A stretch of DNA of 64,000 nt, from contig NZ_QJTJ01000011.1 of assembly GCF_003217295.1 (NCBI RefSeq), forward strand, positions 1 to 64,000. The letters are read 5' to 3'. Position numbers and translations under genes: made by a program. Each line of letters begins with the position of its first letter. Position 1 is the first letter of the stretch. The notes beneath the pieces were generated by a model. The model did not search any database and had not been told where the DNA came from. It saw nothing but the letters and a program-made list of their open reading frames with translations. Origin of the DNA: Ureibacillus chungkukjangi. GTDB lineage: Bacteria; Bacillota; Bacilli; Bacillales_A; Planococcaceae. This document shows, in pieces, positions 19,309 to 28,345 of the stretch.

Positions 19309-19378
19309 TGGGCAATTAAAAAACCCCTTGTTTTCAAGGGGTTGAGTATAAATCGAATTAAAGATAACATATTGCCCA
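19309..19378. repeat. Nested inverted repeats upstream of the recombinase operon
   Basis: TGGGCAAT (19309-19316) and ATTGCCCA (19371-19378) form an 8-bp inverted repeat around a 9-bp hairpin AACCCCTTG / CAAGGGGTT (19322-19343, TTTT loop). The hairpin with its A-tract acts as a minus-strand terminator shielding the operon from cys transcription; the outer repeat could be an operator or a recombinase core site. The rest of the 19248-19717 gap is AT-rich, with no gene. Confidence 0.5.
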
Positions 19379-19667
19379 TTTCAATACCTATAAAGCGTAA
19401 AACGATGTATCTAATTCCACTATCGGAAAATGGCCACTATAGTCAAAAAGCTTATCTCTTCGAGTTGAAGTTGTACTATATATCGAGGGATGATCCCCCC
19501 ATCCAGTTAATCCAATTTTTATCATATTTTATTCCTCTATTTTACCTTATTTTCATTTTCTTTATGTATTCCCCATAAATTCTCTAAGTAAAATTATAAA
19601 CGATTTAACTTAGAAAATCACAGCTCTACATCTAGAGATTAAGGATGGGATTTTTACTTCTAAAGAT

Positions 19668-19702
19668 AAAAAAAGCTCGATTACGCTTATGGCGTAAATC
19701 GA
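19668..19702 (-). terminator. Terminator of the sulfate transporter operon
   Basis: CGATTACGC (19678-19686) pairs with GCGTAAATCG (19692-19701, one bulge). On the minus strand it is followed by a T run, 16 nt after the cysA stop. Confidence 0.9.
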
Positions 19703-19717
19703 ACTGTTTAATACAGC

Positions 19718-20788
19718 TTAGATTGAATAATCCTCAGGAATAAACACTCTCAGCTGTTTTGGTCTGATATAGACAGTGTCTCCATTTTTTATGTGTAATT
19801 GTTTATAGTGTTCCTTTGGTATTTCAGCTTCTAGATATTCATCGACATCCTCACGCTTTAGTTCGATTTGTACAATTGGGCCTACCATATGGATATGCAC
19901 AATTTTAGCAGCCACTGATTCATTATTAAGCTGCTCTTTTTCAATTTGAATATCATGTGGTCGAACATAGCCTACAGCATCGTCATGAGAATCTAAGTAA
20001 GTTGGTACATCTATTTCAAATTCCCCTTGAGTTAGCTTTCCTTTATGCAATCGACCTCTAAATAGATTTACGTTCCCTAAGAAATCATAAACAAAGGGAC
20101 TATTGGGATGCTCATACACTTCTTCCGGTGTACCAACCTGTTCAATTTTTCCGTTATTCATCACAATGATTCGATTAGCAACATCAAGTGCTTCCTCTTG
20201 ATCGTGTGTTACAAAAATACTTGTTACATGGAATTCATTGTGAAGTTTACGTAGCCAGCGACGAAGCTCTTTTCGTACCTTTGCATCTAAGGCGCCAAAC
20301 GGTTCATCTAATAACAATACCTTTGGTTCTACTGCTAGTGCTCGAGCTAATGCAACGCGTTGACGCTGACCACCAGAAAGCTGCGAAGGATAGCGATCTG
20401 CGAAATTATCCAGCTTCACAAGTGCCAAAAGCTCTGTCACCTTCTTTTTGATTTCTTCCTTTGAAGGGCGCGTTTTACGTGGACGTACCTTTAAACCATA
20501 TGCGACATTATCAAATACAGTCATATGTCGGAATAGGGCATAATGCTGGAAAACAAATCCAACTTCTCTTTCCTTTGGGCTTACATTTGTAATATTTTGT
20601 CCATCGAACAATATCGCCCCTTCATCCAATCCTTCCAAGCCAGCTAAGATTCGTAATAGGGTTGTTTTTCCTGAACCTGATGGCCCTAAAAGTGCAATCA
20701 GCTCCCCCGATTCGATATCAATTGAAATATCCTCTAACGCTTGAAATGAACCGAATGCCTTTGAAACATTTTGAATATGAATACTCAT
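19718..20788 (-). CDS. cysA: Sulfate/thiosulfate ABC transporter ATP-binding protein CysA
   Basis: The ATPase of the sulfate importer. Walker [10 protein letters not shown] (residues ~33-41), signature LSGGQRQR, Walker [13 protein letters not shown] and the switch His (VTHDQEE) are all present. A regulatory C-terminal TOBE-like domain follows at ~240-356 ([10 protein letters not shown] and [11 protein letters not shown]). The 356 residues are typical of CysA. It is the last gene of sbp-cysT-cysW-cysA, 12 nt after cysW, and is closed by its own terminator. The complex sits at the inner membrane face and feeds sulfate to the Sat/CysC/CysH enzymes encoded divergently. Confidence 0.95.
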   Translation of the reverse strand: MSIHIQNVSKAFGSFQALEDISIDIESGELIALLGPSGSGKTTLLRILAGLEGLDEGAILFDGQNITNVSPKEREVGFVFQHYALFRHMTVFDNVAYGLKVRPRKTRPSKEEIKKKVTELLALVKLDNFADRYPSQLSGGQRQRVALARALAVEPKVLLLDEPFGALDAKVRKELRRWLRKLHNEFHVTSIFVTHDQEEALDVANRIIVMNNGKIEQVGTPEEVYEHPNSPFVYDFLGNVNLFRGRLHKGKLTQGEFEIDVPTYLDSHDDAVGYVRPHDIQIEKEQLNNESVAAKIVHIHMVGPIVQIELKREDVDEYLEAEIPKEHYKQLHIKNGDTVYIRPKQLRVFIPEDYSI

Positions 20789-20800
20789 TTTTTAACCTCC

Positions 20801-21679
20801 CTATACGTCTTTTACTTTCCACTCAATAATATTTTTTATAATAATCGTAATAATTGCTAGAATCGACATGAGTGAAGCAACTGCAAATGCTGATGTAAAT
20901 TGATATTCGTTATACAAAATCTCAATATGCAGTGGCATCGTATTTGTCATCCCTCGAATATGGCCAGATACAACAGACACCGCTCCAAATTCTCCAATTG
21001 TCCGCGCGTTACATAATATCAATCCATATAATAATCCCCATTTAATATTTGGCAGCGTCACTAAGAAGAACGTCTTCCACCCACTTGCACCTAGGGAAAT
21101 GGATGCTTCCTCCTCGGTAATCCCCTGCATTTGCATTAAAGGAATAAGCTCTCTTGCTACAAATGGGAATGTGACAAACATCGTTGCTATGACAATACCT
21201 GGCAATGCAAAAACTATTTTTATATCATTTTGAAATAGCCAATCACCAAATACGCCTTGAGCACCAAATAATAAGATAAAGACTAACCCGGCAATAACCG
21301 GAGATACAGCAAAGGGTAAATCGATTAATGTAATTAATACGTTCTTTCCCTTGAAGGAGAATTTCGTTATTGCCCATGCTGCTACGATTCCAAAAATTGC
21401 ATTTAGAGGCACAACAATTAAAACTACTGTCAATGTAAGTTTAATAGCTGCAAGAGCATCAGGATTTGTAATGGAGGCTACATAGGTTGCCCATCCCTTC
21501 TCTAAGGCTGTAACAAAGATTGAAACCAATGGCAAGATTAAAAATAATGATAGAAAAACTAGTGAAATCGTAATTAACGACCATTTAACAAATGCTGACT
21601 CCTGTAGAGCATAAGACTTCGTAGCTCCAGAGCGTATTGATATAGAAGATTCCTGCTTCACTTCTAAAGGTTTTGTCAT
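20801..21679 (-). CDS. cysW: Sulfate ABC transporter permease CysW
   Basis: A membrane permease with about six transmembrane segments and the inner-membrane component signature EEASISLGASGWKTFFLVTLP (EAA loop, near residue 190) that docks to CysA. The N-terminal ~30 residues are hydrophilic. It resembles CysW by its LPFAVSPVIAGL segment and its place after cysT, 12 nt downstream. The start ATG at 21679 follows GGGGGGAT. It pairs with CysT to form the translocation channel. Confidence 0.93.
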   Translation of the reverse strand: MTKPLEVKQESSISIRSGATKSYALQESAFVKWSLITISLVFLSLFLILPLVSIFVTALEKGWATYVASITNPDALAAIKLTLTVVLIVVPLNAIFGIVAAWAITKFSFKGKNVLITLIDLPFAVSPVIAGLVFILLFGAQGVFGDWLFQNDIKIVFALPGIVIATMFVTFPFVARELIPLMQMQGITEEEASISLGASGWKTFFLVTLPNIKWGLLYGLILCNARTIGEFGAVSVVSGHIRGMTNTMPLHIEILYNEYQFTSAFAVASLMSILAIITIIIKNIIEWKVKDV

Positions 21680-21691
21680 TCCTATCCCCCC

Positions 21692-22528
21692 TTACTGCAC
21701 ATTAAATTTACGGTTTGTATACCATTGGATTATATTGATAAGCAATAGTAGAGCAAACGAGGTAACAAGCATCACTGTTGCAATGGCTGTTGCTCCAACA
21801 TAATCGTACTGCTCCAGCTTCGTCATAATGATAAGTGGTGTAATTTCAGTTTTCATCGGCATATTGCCAGCTATGAATACGACAGAACCATACTCTCCTA
21901 AAGAACGTGCAAAGGCTAATGAAAATCCAGTTATAATCGCAGGAAGTAGCTCCGGAAAAATTACTTTTGTAAAGGTTTGAAGCCGAGTGGCACCTAGACT
22001 CGCTGAAGCTTCCTCAATTTCTCTACTAAGGTTTTGCAGCACCGGCTGTACAGTTCGCACGACAAAAGGTAAGCCTATAAAAATAAGTGCAATAACGATT
22101 CCAATGGGTGTAAAGGCAATCTTAAAATCAAAGAACTGACCAATCCAACCATTTGGTGAATATAAGGTTGCAAGCGCAATACCAGCAACTGCTGTTGGTA
22201 AAGCAAATGGTAAATCTACTAATCCATCAACGATTCTCTTTCCAGGAAACTGATAACGAACCAACACCCATGCAATAATCGTTCCAAACACCACATTTAT
22301 TAATCCTGCCGCTAATGCTGTGCCAAAGCTTAACTTATAGGAAGCAACTGCTCGAGGATGTGCTATCGTTTCCCACAATTCACTCCAGCTCAAGGATAAT
22401 GTATTAAAGAAAACCATTGATAATGGAAGCAGCACAATAACACTTAAATACAGCATTGTATATCCAAGAGTTAAGCTGAAGCCTGGTATGATTGTGTTCC
22501 TTTTACGTTTTTTTAATGTTAACTCCAT
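21692..22528 (-). CDS. cysT: Sulfate ABC transporter permease CysT
   Basis: The second membrane subunit of the sulfate importer: 278 residues, six predicted transmembrane helices, and the EAA loop EEASASLGATRLQTFTKVIFP near residue 175. The LPFALPTAVAGIALATLY segment is characteristic of CysT/CysU. AGGAGGTAC lies just before the ATG. It is the first permease after sbp, separated by about 100 nt, and is followed 12 nt later by cysW. Confidence 0.93.
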   Translation of the reverse strand: MELTLKKRKRNTIIPGFSLTLGYTMLYLSVIVLLPLSMVFFNTLSLSWSELWETIAHPRAVASYKLSFGTALAAGLINVVFGTIIAWVLVRYQFPGKRIVDGLVDLPFALPTAVAGIALATLYSPNGWIGQFFDFKIAFTPIGIVIALIFIGLPFVVRTVQPVLQNLSREIEEASASLGATRLQTFTKVIFPELLPAIITGFSLAFARSLGEYGSVVFIAGNMPMKTEITPLIIMTKLEQYDYVGATAIATVMLVTSFALLLLINIIQWYTNRKFNVQ

Positions 22529-22627
22529 ATGTACCTCCTCTAGCCCTTATTAGTTTAATGCTAGTTAAAAAGAGTGTAAGGAAGCTTCCAATTTAGCAGC
22601 CTCCTTCTACACCAATATTCTACTTAG

Positions 22628-23653
22628 TTATTGATAGATTTCGTCAAAGGTACCGCCATCAGCAAAATGTGTTTTTTGAGCTTCTTGCCAGCCTCCAAAA
22701 TCCTCAATTGTGATTAATTCTAATGATTGGAATTGATCTTTATACTTTTCAAGTACTTCTTCATTTCGTGGACGGTAGTAATTTTTAGCTGCAATTTCCT
22801 GACCTTCCTCAGAATACAAGTATTCTAAATAAGCTTGTGCTACCTCACGAGTACCTTTTTTATCTACAACTTTGTCAACAATCGCTACAGGTGGTTCAGC
22901 TAATATACTTAAAGAAGGTGTAATAATTTCAAACTCATCTACACCTAACTCATTAATAGATAAATAAGCTTCATTTTCCCATGCGATTAAGACATCCCCA
23001 ATCTCTCGTTCAACAAATGTTGTAGTTGAGCCACGGGCACCTGAATCTAGAACCTCTACATTTCCAAATAGTTGCTTCATAAACTCCTGTGTTTGCTTTT
23101 CATCACCATTAAACTTTTTCTCTGCATAGCCCCAAGCTGCAAGGTAATTCCAGCGAGCCCCACCACTTGTTTTTGGGTTTGGTGTAATAACTGATACATC
23201 ATCTCGTACTAAATCGTCCCAGTCTTTAATGCCCTTCGGATTTCCTTTACGAACTAGAAAGACCATTGTCGAAGTGTATGGAGACGAATTGTGTTCAAAC
23301 TCTGTTTGCCAGTCCTCATTTAATAATTGGCGTGATTGAGCAATCTCATCAATATCGTAGGCTAGCGCTAGAGTCACAACATCAGCTTCAAGTCCATCAA
23401 TCACAGCACGACCTTGCTTACCTGAGCCTCCATGGGATTGCTGGAATGTTACATCCTGCCCTGTCTGTTCCTTCCAAGACTCTGCAAAAGCTTGGTTAAA
23501 CTCAACATATAGCTCACGCGTTGGATCATATGAGACATTTAAAATTTCAAATTTTCCATCACTACTTACCTGTTTGTCACCACCACAAGCTGCTAAAAAC
23601 AATGCACTTGAAATAACTCCTGCTAGTAAAACAGATTTCTTCTTTTTTCTCAT
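22628..23653 (-). CDS. sbp: Sulfate-binding lipoprotein Sbp
   Basis: The extracellular receptor for sulfate or thiosulfate, anchored by a lipid. The signal peptide ends in the lipobox LAAC with Cys23. The mature part has the sulfate-binding protein pattern: [18 protein letters not shown] at its start, [22 protein letters not shown] for anion binding, and [19 protein letters not shown]. The 341 residues are normal. GGGGGA lies 7-9 nt before the ATG. It leads the transporter operon and is preceded by a ~130-nt leader with a terminator (see 23676-23741), so operon expression is probably controlled by read-through. Confidence 0.95.
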   Translation of the reverse strand: MRKKKKSVLLAGVISSALFLAACGGDKQVSSDGKFEILNVSYDPTRELYVEFNQAFAESWKEQTGQDVTFQQSHGGSGKQGRAVIDGLEADVVTLALAYDIDEIAQSRQLLNEDWQTEFEHNSSPYTSTMVFLVRKGNPKGIKDWDDLVRDDVSVITPNPKTSGGARWNYLAAWGYAEKKFNGDEKQTQEFMKQLFGNVEVLDSGARGSTTTFVEREIGDVLIAWENEAYLSINELGVDEFEIITPSLSILAEPPVAIVDKVVDKKGTREVAQAYLEYLYSEEGQEIAAKNYYRPRNEEVLEKYKDQFQSLELITIEDFGGWQEAQKTHFADGGTFDEIYQ

Positions 23654-23675
23654 GTTCTCTTTCCCCCTTTAAATA

Positions 23676-23741
23676 GTAAAAAGGCTGCATACATCCCCTA
23701 TTAAAAAATAGGAAACGGTGCAACCTTCAGTGTGTCTGATC
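23676..23741 (-). promoter_or_regulatory. sbp leader: conserved box plus intrinsic terminator (candidate attenuator)
   Basis: Read on the minus strand, the box GATCAGACACACTGAAGG (23741-23724) runs directly into a terminator: GGTTGCA pairs with TGCAGCC (23725-23719 with 23689-23683), an inner CCTATT/AATAGG stem caps it, and a T run follows. The cysH leader has the same box in the same relation to its own terminator. It is not a SAM-I, T-box or other class I recognise. Confidence 0.6.
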
Positions 23742-23793
23742 GGTACTTATTTTTTTGTGTGCCCTTTAAAAACTGCTGTTGTATTTGAAATTT

Positions 23794-23822
23794 ACAATAA
23801 TCCAATTTATCCGATAAGTCAA
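23794..23822 (-). promoter_or_regulatory. Predicted promoter of the sbp operon
   Basis: On the minus strand TTGACT (23822-23817) and TATTGT (23799-23794) are 17 nt apart, placing the start near 23787 and giving a leader of about 130 nt. Confidence 0.55.
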
Positions 23823-23869
23823 CAAGGAATTAGAAGTTTTTTCAAAATTTTAATATTTGAAAATTTAAT

Positions 23870-23897
23870 TTGACTATTTCTATAAAAATAGTATACT
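23870..23897 (+). promoter_or_regulatory. Predicted promoter of the cysH operon
   Basis: TTGACT (23870-23875) and TATACT (23892-23897) with a 16-nt spacer. The start would be near 23904, giving a leader of about 145 nt. Confidence 0.65.
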
Positions 23898-23956
23898 TTA
23901 AACAAAGATACACAGTCTTTGGAAATTTTTTGGCATACAATATGAATAATAATGCT

Positions 23957-24035
23957 GACTAGACACACTAGAGGCGTTTTAATATCACCCCAGCTTTTCT
24001 TTTGGGTTGTATTAAAACGCCTTATTTTTATTTTT
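23957..24035 (+). promoter_or_regulatory. cysH leader: conserved box plus intrinsic terminator (candidate attenuator)
   Basis: The box GACTAGACACACTAGAGG (23957-23974) matches the sbp leader box at 14 of 18 positions. Its final GG starts the stem GGCGTTTTAATA / TATTAAAACGCC (23973-23984 with 24010-24021), 12 bp, followed by a T-rich tail. The terminator lies upstream of the ribosome site AAGGAGG, so read-through must be regulated for cysH to be expressed. Confidence 0.7.
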
Positions 24036-24048
24036 AAGGAGGTACTTT

Positions 24049-24750
24049 ATGCTAACTTACACTAGTTGGGACGTTTCTACGTTTCAATTTGAAGTAGATG
24101 AAGTCTATAAGGGTGCATTAAACGTTTTAGAATGGGCTTACTCTCACTATGGCGATGAAGTTGTGTATGCATGTAGCTTTGGTATTGAAGGAATTGTACT
24201 TATCGATTTAATCGCCAAGGTGAAGCCTGATGCAAAAATTATCTTTTTAGATACAGACGTACATTTTAAAGAAACCTACGAAACAATCGAAAAAGTAAAA
24301 GAAAAATATCCTCTTCTGCAAATTGAACTGAAAAAGCCTGCTATTACTTTAGAAGAGCAAGCACAGCAATTTGGCGAGGAGCTTTGGAAAACAAATCCGA
24401 ACAAATGCTGTGAGATTCGAAAGCTTACACCACTAAAAGAAACTTTAAGTGGTTCTAAGGCATGGATTTCTGGCTTGCGTCGTGAACAATCTGATACTCG
24501 AAAAAATACCGAGTTTATCAATAAAGATAATAAATTTGAATCAGTCAAGATCTGTCCTTTAATCCACTGGACATGGAAGGATGTCTGGCGTTATGTAAGT
24601 AAACACAATTTAACTTATAACCCACTACATGACCAAGGCTACCCAAGTATCGGCTGCTCTCACTGTACAAAACCTGCCTTCACTATGGACGATTTACGTT
24701 CAGGTAGATGGTCTGGTTCAAATAAAACAGAATGTGGTTTACATGAATAA
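24049..24750 (+). CDS. cysH: Phosphoadenylyl/adenylyl-sulfate reductase CysH
   Basis: A cytoplasmic enzyme that reduces activated sulfate (APS and probably PAPS) to sulfite with thioredoxin or glutaredoxin electrons. The PP-loop-like start of the reductase domain is [11 protein letters not shown] (~41-51). Cys120-Cys121 and Cys203-x-x-Cys206 are the four ligands of the [4Fe-4S] cluster of the APS-using type, and the catalytic Cys229 sits in the C-terminal ECGLH. The 233 residues are typical of Bacillus CysH. AAGGAGG lies 6 nt before the ATG. It is first in cysH-sat-cysC and controlled by the leader at 23957-24035. The B. subtilis operon has the permease gene cysP after cysH; here there is none. 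Confidence 0.95.
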   Translation: MLTYTSWDVSTFQFEVDEVYKGALNVLEWAYSHYGDEVVYACSFGIEGIVLIDLIAKVKPDAKIIFLDTDVHFKETYETIEKVKEKYPLLQIELKKPAITLEEQAQQFGEELWKTNPNKCCEIRKLTPLKETLSGSKAWISGLRREQSDTRKNTEFINKDNKFESVKICPLIHWTWKDVWRYVSKHNLTYNPLHDQGYPSIGCSHCTKPAFTMDDLRSGRWSGSNKTECGLHE

Positions 24751-24757
24751 AAGAAAA

Positions 24758-24858
24758 GCGGAAGGTGCTCGTTCAGCTCCGACAACAACTGGAGGAATCG
24801 ACAAAAGGACGCTTTTTGTCCTTGCAGGCGATTTCGAAGTTGTCGAGGAGCTAGCACC
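24758..24858. repeat. REP-like palindromic element between cysH and sat
   Basis: The segment folds into a long imperfect hairpin: GGTGCT (24764) with AGCACC (24853-24858), and AGCTCCGACAAC (24775-24786) with GTTGTC and GGAGCT (24839-24852). It is more GC-rich than its surroundings. I recall similar palindromes in many intergenic regions of Bacillaceae/Planococcaceae, so it is probably a dispersed repeat. It may also shape mRNA processing inside the operon. Confidence 0.65.
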
Positions 24859-24948
24859 TGCAGCTAGACATAGACTTAACATTAAAAAAGTTAATCTCAT
24901 TTCATCTTTATTATAATTTTCAAAAACTAGATTTAGGAGGAATAACTA

Positions 24949-26088
24949 ATGAGCTTACAACCACACGGAGGAAAGTTAGTACAAAATTTCAATCCAAACG
25001 AATCAATTGAAAATCTAACAAAAGAAATTCAACTTGATGCTATCGCATTAAGTGATCTTGAGTTAATCGGCATTGGAGCATATAGCCCGATTGAAGGTTT
25101 CTTAACAAAGGCTGATTATGAGAATGTTGTTCATAATATGCGTCTTGCTTCTGGAACAGTTTGGAGTATTCCAATTGCTTTACCAGTATCAGAAGTGATT
25201 GCAGCTACTTTAGAAATTGGCGAAAAAGTAAAGCTAACTTTCAATGGTGAAGTATATGGTCTAATCGAGGTTAGTGAAATTTACACACCTGACAAACAGG
25301 TTGAAGCTCGCTTAGTTTATGGTACAGATGATTTAAATCATCCTGGCGTTAAAAAGCTATTTGATCGCCCAGCCGTTTATGTAGGCGGGAAAACTACTTT
25401 AATCAAAAAATCAGAGAAGCAATTCCCTGCTTATAGCTTTGAACCAAGTGAAACGAGAGCAATCTTTGCTAAAAAAGGCTGGGAAACAATCGTTGGCTTC
25501 CAAACAAGAAATCCTGTCCACCGTGCTCATGAGTATATCCAAAAGGTTGCACTAGAAACAGTGGACGGTCTTTTCCTGAATCCATTAGTTGGCGAAACTA
25601 AGTCTGATGATATTTCAGCTGAAATCCGTATGGAAAGCTATGAGGTATTACTAGACCAATACTATCCAAGGGAACGTGTTCAATTGGGTGTATTCCTTGC
25701 TGCGATGCGCTATGCAGGTCCAAGAGAAGCGATTTTCCATGCGCTCGTTCGTAAAAATTATGGGTGCACACACTTTATCGTTGGGCGTGACCATGCAGGA
25801 GTTGGCGATTACTATGGCACATATGATGCACAGATCATCTTCGAAAACTTCACACCTGAAGAGATTGGCATTACACCTTTGAAATTCGAGCATAGCTTCT
25901 ATTGCACTGCTTGCGAAGGTATGGCAACAACAAAAACATGCCCTCATGATGCCTCTGCTCGCATCATTTTATCGGGTACAAAGGTTCGTGAAATGCTTAG
26001 AAATGGTGAAATTCCTCCAAGCACATTCAGTAGAAAAGAAGTTATCGAAGTTTTAATTAACGGTCTTCGTAAAGAAGTACATTCATAA
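24949..26088 (+). CDS. sat: Sulfate adenylyltransferase (ATP sulfurylase)
   Basis: Forms adenylyl sulfate (APS) and pyrophosphate from ATP and sulfate. A PUA-like N-terminal domain (~1-165) is followed by the catalytic domain, with the nucleotide motif [11 protein letters not shown] (~191-201) and [12 protein letters not shown] (~284-295). A CxxC...C-x8-H zinc-like group ([17 protein letters not shown]) lies near residue 330. The 379 residues match the Bacillus type without a fused APS kinase. AGGAGG lies 7 nt upstream. It is the second gene of cysH-sat-cysC. Confidence 0.96.
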   Translation: MSLQPHGGKLVQNFNPNESIENLTKEIQLDAIALSDLELIGIGAYSPIEGFLTKADYENVVHNMRLASGTVWSIPIALPVSEVIAATLEIGEKVKLTFNGEVYGLIEVSEIYTPDKQVEARLVYGTDDLNHPGVKKLFDRPAVYVGGKTTLIKKSEKQFPAYSFEPSETRAIFAKKGWETIVGFQTRNPVHRAHEYIQKVALETVDGLFLNPLVGETKSDDISAEIRMESYEVLLDQYYPRERVQLGVFLAAMRYAGPREAIFHALVRKNYGCTHFIVGRDHAGVGDYYGTYDAQIIFENFTPEEIGITPLKFEHSFYCTACEGMATTKTCPHDASARIILSGTKVREMLRNGEIPPSTFSRKEVIEVLINGLRKEVHS

Positions 26089-26106
26089 ACAAAAGAGGTG
26101 TAAAGT

Positions 26107-26703
26107 ATGAGCTCAAACATTGTATGGCATGATGCCTCCATCGGCAAAACTGAAAGAAGAGAAAAAAACAAACATCAAAGCTTTATCCTATGGTTCACTG
26201 GACTTTCCGCTTCAGGAAAATCCTCAATTGCAAATGCATTAGCAAGAGAATTATTTGAAAGAGGCAACCAAACCTTTGTGCTTGATGGCGATAATATTCG
26301 TCATGGCTTAAACAAAGACTTAGGATTTGATGAAGAATCACGTAAGGAAAACATCCGTCGAATCGGTGAGGTTTCCAAGCTTTTCGTTGAGAGCGGTCAA
26401 ATTGTCCTTACTGCCTTCATCTCACCTTACCAAGAGGATCGTGATGTGGTTCGTGCTTTAGTTGAAGAGGGAGAGTTTATAGAGGTCTTCGTAAAATGCT
26501 CTGTTGAGGAATGCGAACGACGTGATCCAAAGGGGCTTTATAAAAAAGCACGCAATGAAGAAATCAAAAACTTTACTGGAATTAGTGCACCTTATGAAGC
26601 ACCAGTAAATCCTGAAATCATTGTCGATAGTGAGAACTTCTCTATTGAGGAATGTGCACAACAATTGATCGAAATTTTAGTAGAAAAACAATATATCGAT
26701 TAA
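26107..26703 (+). CDS. cysC: Adenylylsulfate kinase
   Basis: Phosphorylates APS to PAPS. The P-loop is GLSASGKSS (~31-39), the substrate loop follows in [15 protein letters not shown] and [10 protein letters not shown], and the lid region is [10 protein letters not shown]. The 198 residues are normal. GAGGTG precedes the ATG by about 6 nt; sat ends 18 nt upstream. The gene closes the operon before a strong terminator. Sulfite reductase and siroheme genes (ylnDEF in B. subtilis) are not present here. Confidence 0.96.
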   Translation: MSSNIVWHDASIGKTERREKNKHQSFILWFTGLSASGKSSIANALARELFERGNQTFVLDGDNIRHGLNKDLGFDEESRKENIRRIGEVSKLFVESGQIVLTAFISPYQEDRDVVRALVEEGEFIEVFVKCSVEECERRDPKGLYKKARNEEIKNFTGISAPYEAPVNPEIIVDSENFSIEECAQQLIEILVEKQYID

Positions 26704-26708
26704 AAAAT

Positions 26709-26755
26709 AAGCTGTTCAGCTGTCTAGAAATTAGACAAATTGAACAGCTTTTTTT
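26709..26755 (+). terminator. Terminator of cysH-sat-cysC
   Basis: AAGCTGTTCA (26709-26718) pairs with TGAACAGCTT (26741-26750); an inner TGTCTA/TAGACA stem extends it, and a T run follows. Confidence 0.92.
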
Positions 26756-26869
26756 GACCTTTAATATCCAATAAAACAAAAAACTAAACTCTTTAGCCAT
26801 TTTTGTAATTTACGTATAAATTCCTCATTCCAGTGAAATTCTAAGCTAAAAAGTGGAGTTGAGAGGAAT

Positions 26870-28345
26870 ATGGAAGATCTTACAACTTTAAAGAATAAAG
26901 CGATTGACTCCAATTTAGAAGATACAATTGAGATTTTAAAAAAATTCTATTCAGTACCATTAAATCAGGATATAGTCATCCGAAATTTTTCGATTAGTGG
27001 ATTAGATAAAAAAGCTACAGTCATCTATATCAACAGTATTACTGATAGCGAGAAGATAGAAGAACATATCATTAGACCGTTGCTAACAAATAATAGCACT
27101 GAAAAAAAGCTTGAAAACATAAGCCCTGCACAATTATTAAACACACATGAAAATTTCTCAAATATATTACAAGACATAAATAACGGAAATACAGCACTTC
27201 TTATCGACGGTGAACCTAAAGCCTACATTTTTAGTAGCAGTAAATTTCAAGGAAGAAGTGTTGAAAAACCTTTAAATGAAGTTGTCGTAAATGGACCTAA
27301 AGAAGCCTTTAATGAGAATGTGATTGACAATATTTCATTATTAAGAAAAAAAATAAGAAATGAGAATCTTATTTTTGAATCCATCACTATCTCCAAAAAC
27401 TCAAACAACGTTTTATATATTGTATATATGAAAGATTTAGCAGACGAAAAATTGCTCCAAAATATTAAAGATAGAATTAACTCCCTGGACATTAATTCTA
27501 TACAAAACCTTTCGTTACTTGAGCAGTACATTGAAGATAAAGTGAAATCTATTTTTCCGACTATATTAAGTACAGAACGACCAGACCGTGCAACTTCCTT
27601 TTTAGAGGATGGATATATTGTTTTATTAATGGATAATTCCCCAGATTCTTTAGTATTACCAGCTACTTTTTGGTCATTTTTCCATAATTCTGAGGACCAT
27701 TATTTACGCTTTATATTCGGGAATTTTATTCGTTTATTACGACTTTTAGCTCTACTTATCACCTTATTTATCTCTGCACTGTATATCGCGATAACGAATT
27801 ATCATGTGGAAATGGTACCCACCGATTTACTTCTCGCTATTTCGGCAACTCGTGAAGTAGTACCTTTCCCGACAATTATCGAGATACTCATGATGGAAAT
27901 AGCCTTTGAGCTAATTAGAGAGGGTGGTCTACGTGTCCCTAATCCAATTGGGCCAACTATAGGGATTGTAGGTGCTCTAATACTAGGACAAGCTGCGGTC
28001 GAAGCTAATATTGTCAGTCCTCTAGTAGTTATTATCGTTGCCCTTAGTGGGTTGTGTTCGTTTGCAATAGGTGACATGAAATTGAATTTTTCTGTTCGAT
28101 TATCAAGATTTCTCTTTATTGCTTCTGCAGCTATTTTTGGGTTTTATGGAATGACTGCCGTGTTAACAATTGGGATATTCTATTTAGTTTCGTTCTATTC
28201 TTTCGGTGTACCCTATTTAGCCCCTATGACGCCAAAATATATCTCGTCAAAGGATACTTTTTTTAGAAAAATCTTAAAAACAGAACAATATAGACCTGGT
28301 TACTTAAAACCAAAAGATATTGTGAAAAAGAAGGAAAGTCAATAG
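26870..28345 (+). CDS. Spore germinant receptor subunit A (GerA/GerKA family)
   Basis: The A subunit of a GerA-type nutrient receptor in the inner spore membrane. A large hydrophilic N-terminal region (~1-280) precedes several membrane segments, the pattern of the GerAA family. The family sequence PFPTIIEILMMEIAFELIREGGLRVPNPIGPTIGIVGALILGQAAVEA is clear near residues 330-375 (cited here only in outline). GAGAGGA precedes the ATG. B starts directly after the stop, so A, B, C and a small fourth gene form one operon. Expression is expected in the forespore, but I could not identify a convincing sigma-G promoter. Confidence 0.93.
   Translation: MEDLTTLKNKAIDSNLEDTIEILKKFYSVPLNQDIVIRNFSISGLDKKATVIYINSITDSEKIEEHIIRPLLTNNSTEKKLENISPAQLLNTHENFSNILQDINNGNTALLIDGEPKAYIFSSSKFQGRSVEKPLNEVVVNGPKEAFNENVIDNISLLRKKIRNENLIFESITISKNSNNVLYIVYMKDLADEKLLQNIKDRINSLDINSIQNLSLLEQYIEDKVKSIFPTILSTERPDRATSFLEDGYIVLLMDNSPDSLVLPATFWSFFHNSEDHYLRFIFGNFIRLLRLLALLITLFISALYIAITNYHVEMVPTDLLLAISATREVVPFPTIIEILMMEIAFELIREGGLRVPNPIGPTIGIVGALILGQAAVEANIVSPLVVIIVALSGLCSFAIGDMKLNFSVRLSRFLFIASAAIFGFYGMTAVLTIGIFYLVSFYSFGVPYLAPMTPKYISSKDTFFRKILKTEQYRPGYLKPKDIVKKKESQ

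Larger units (their letters stand above)
12117..19378 (-). mobile_element. Tn554-like recombination module (visible end of a larger element)
   Basis: Four tightly packed co-directional genes encode three tyrosine-recombinase-fold proteins and a coiled-coil protein, with an inverted-repeat structure just upstream. In Tn554-type elements the recombinase genes lie at one end and the cargo beyond the last of them. By that logic the element extends from about 19.4 kb toward lower coordinates and past base 1. The far end and the target duplication, if any, are not visible. Confidence 0.6.

Noticed and set aside
19054-19578. Plus-strand frame overlapping the start of the tnpA-like gene
   Set aside because: Antisense to a well-supported recombinase gene, no family resemblance and no ribosome site.
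23654-24048. SAM riboswitch or T-box as the control of the cys leaders
   Set aside because: Neither the S-box core nor the T-box sequence is present; both leaders show only the short box plus terminator.
24629-24916. Frame through the cysH end and the palindromic repeat
   Set aside because: Codes through an inverted repeat, overlaps cysH out of frame and has no ribosome site of its own; I regard it as a shadow of the repeat.
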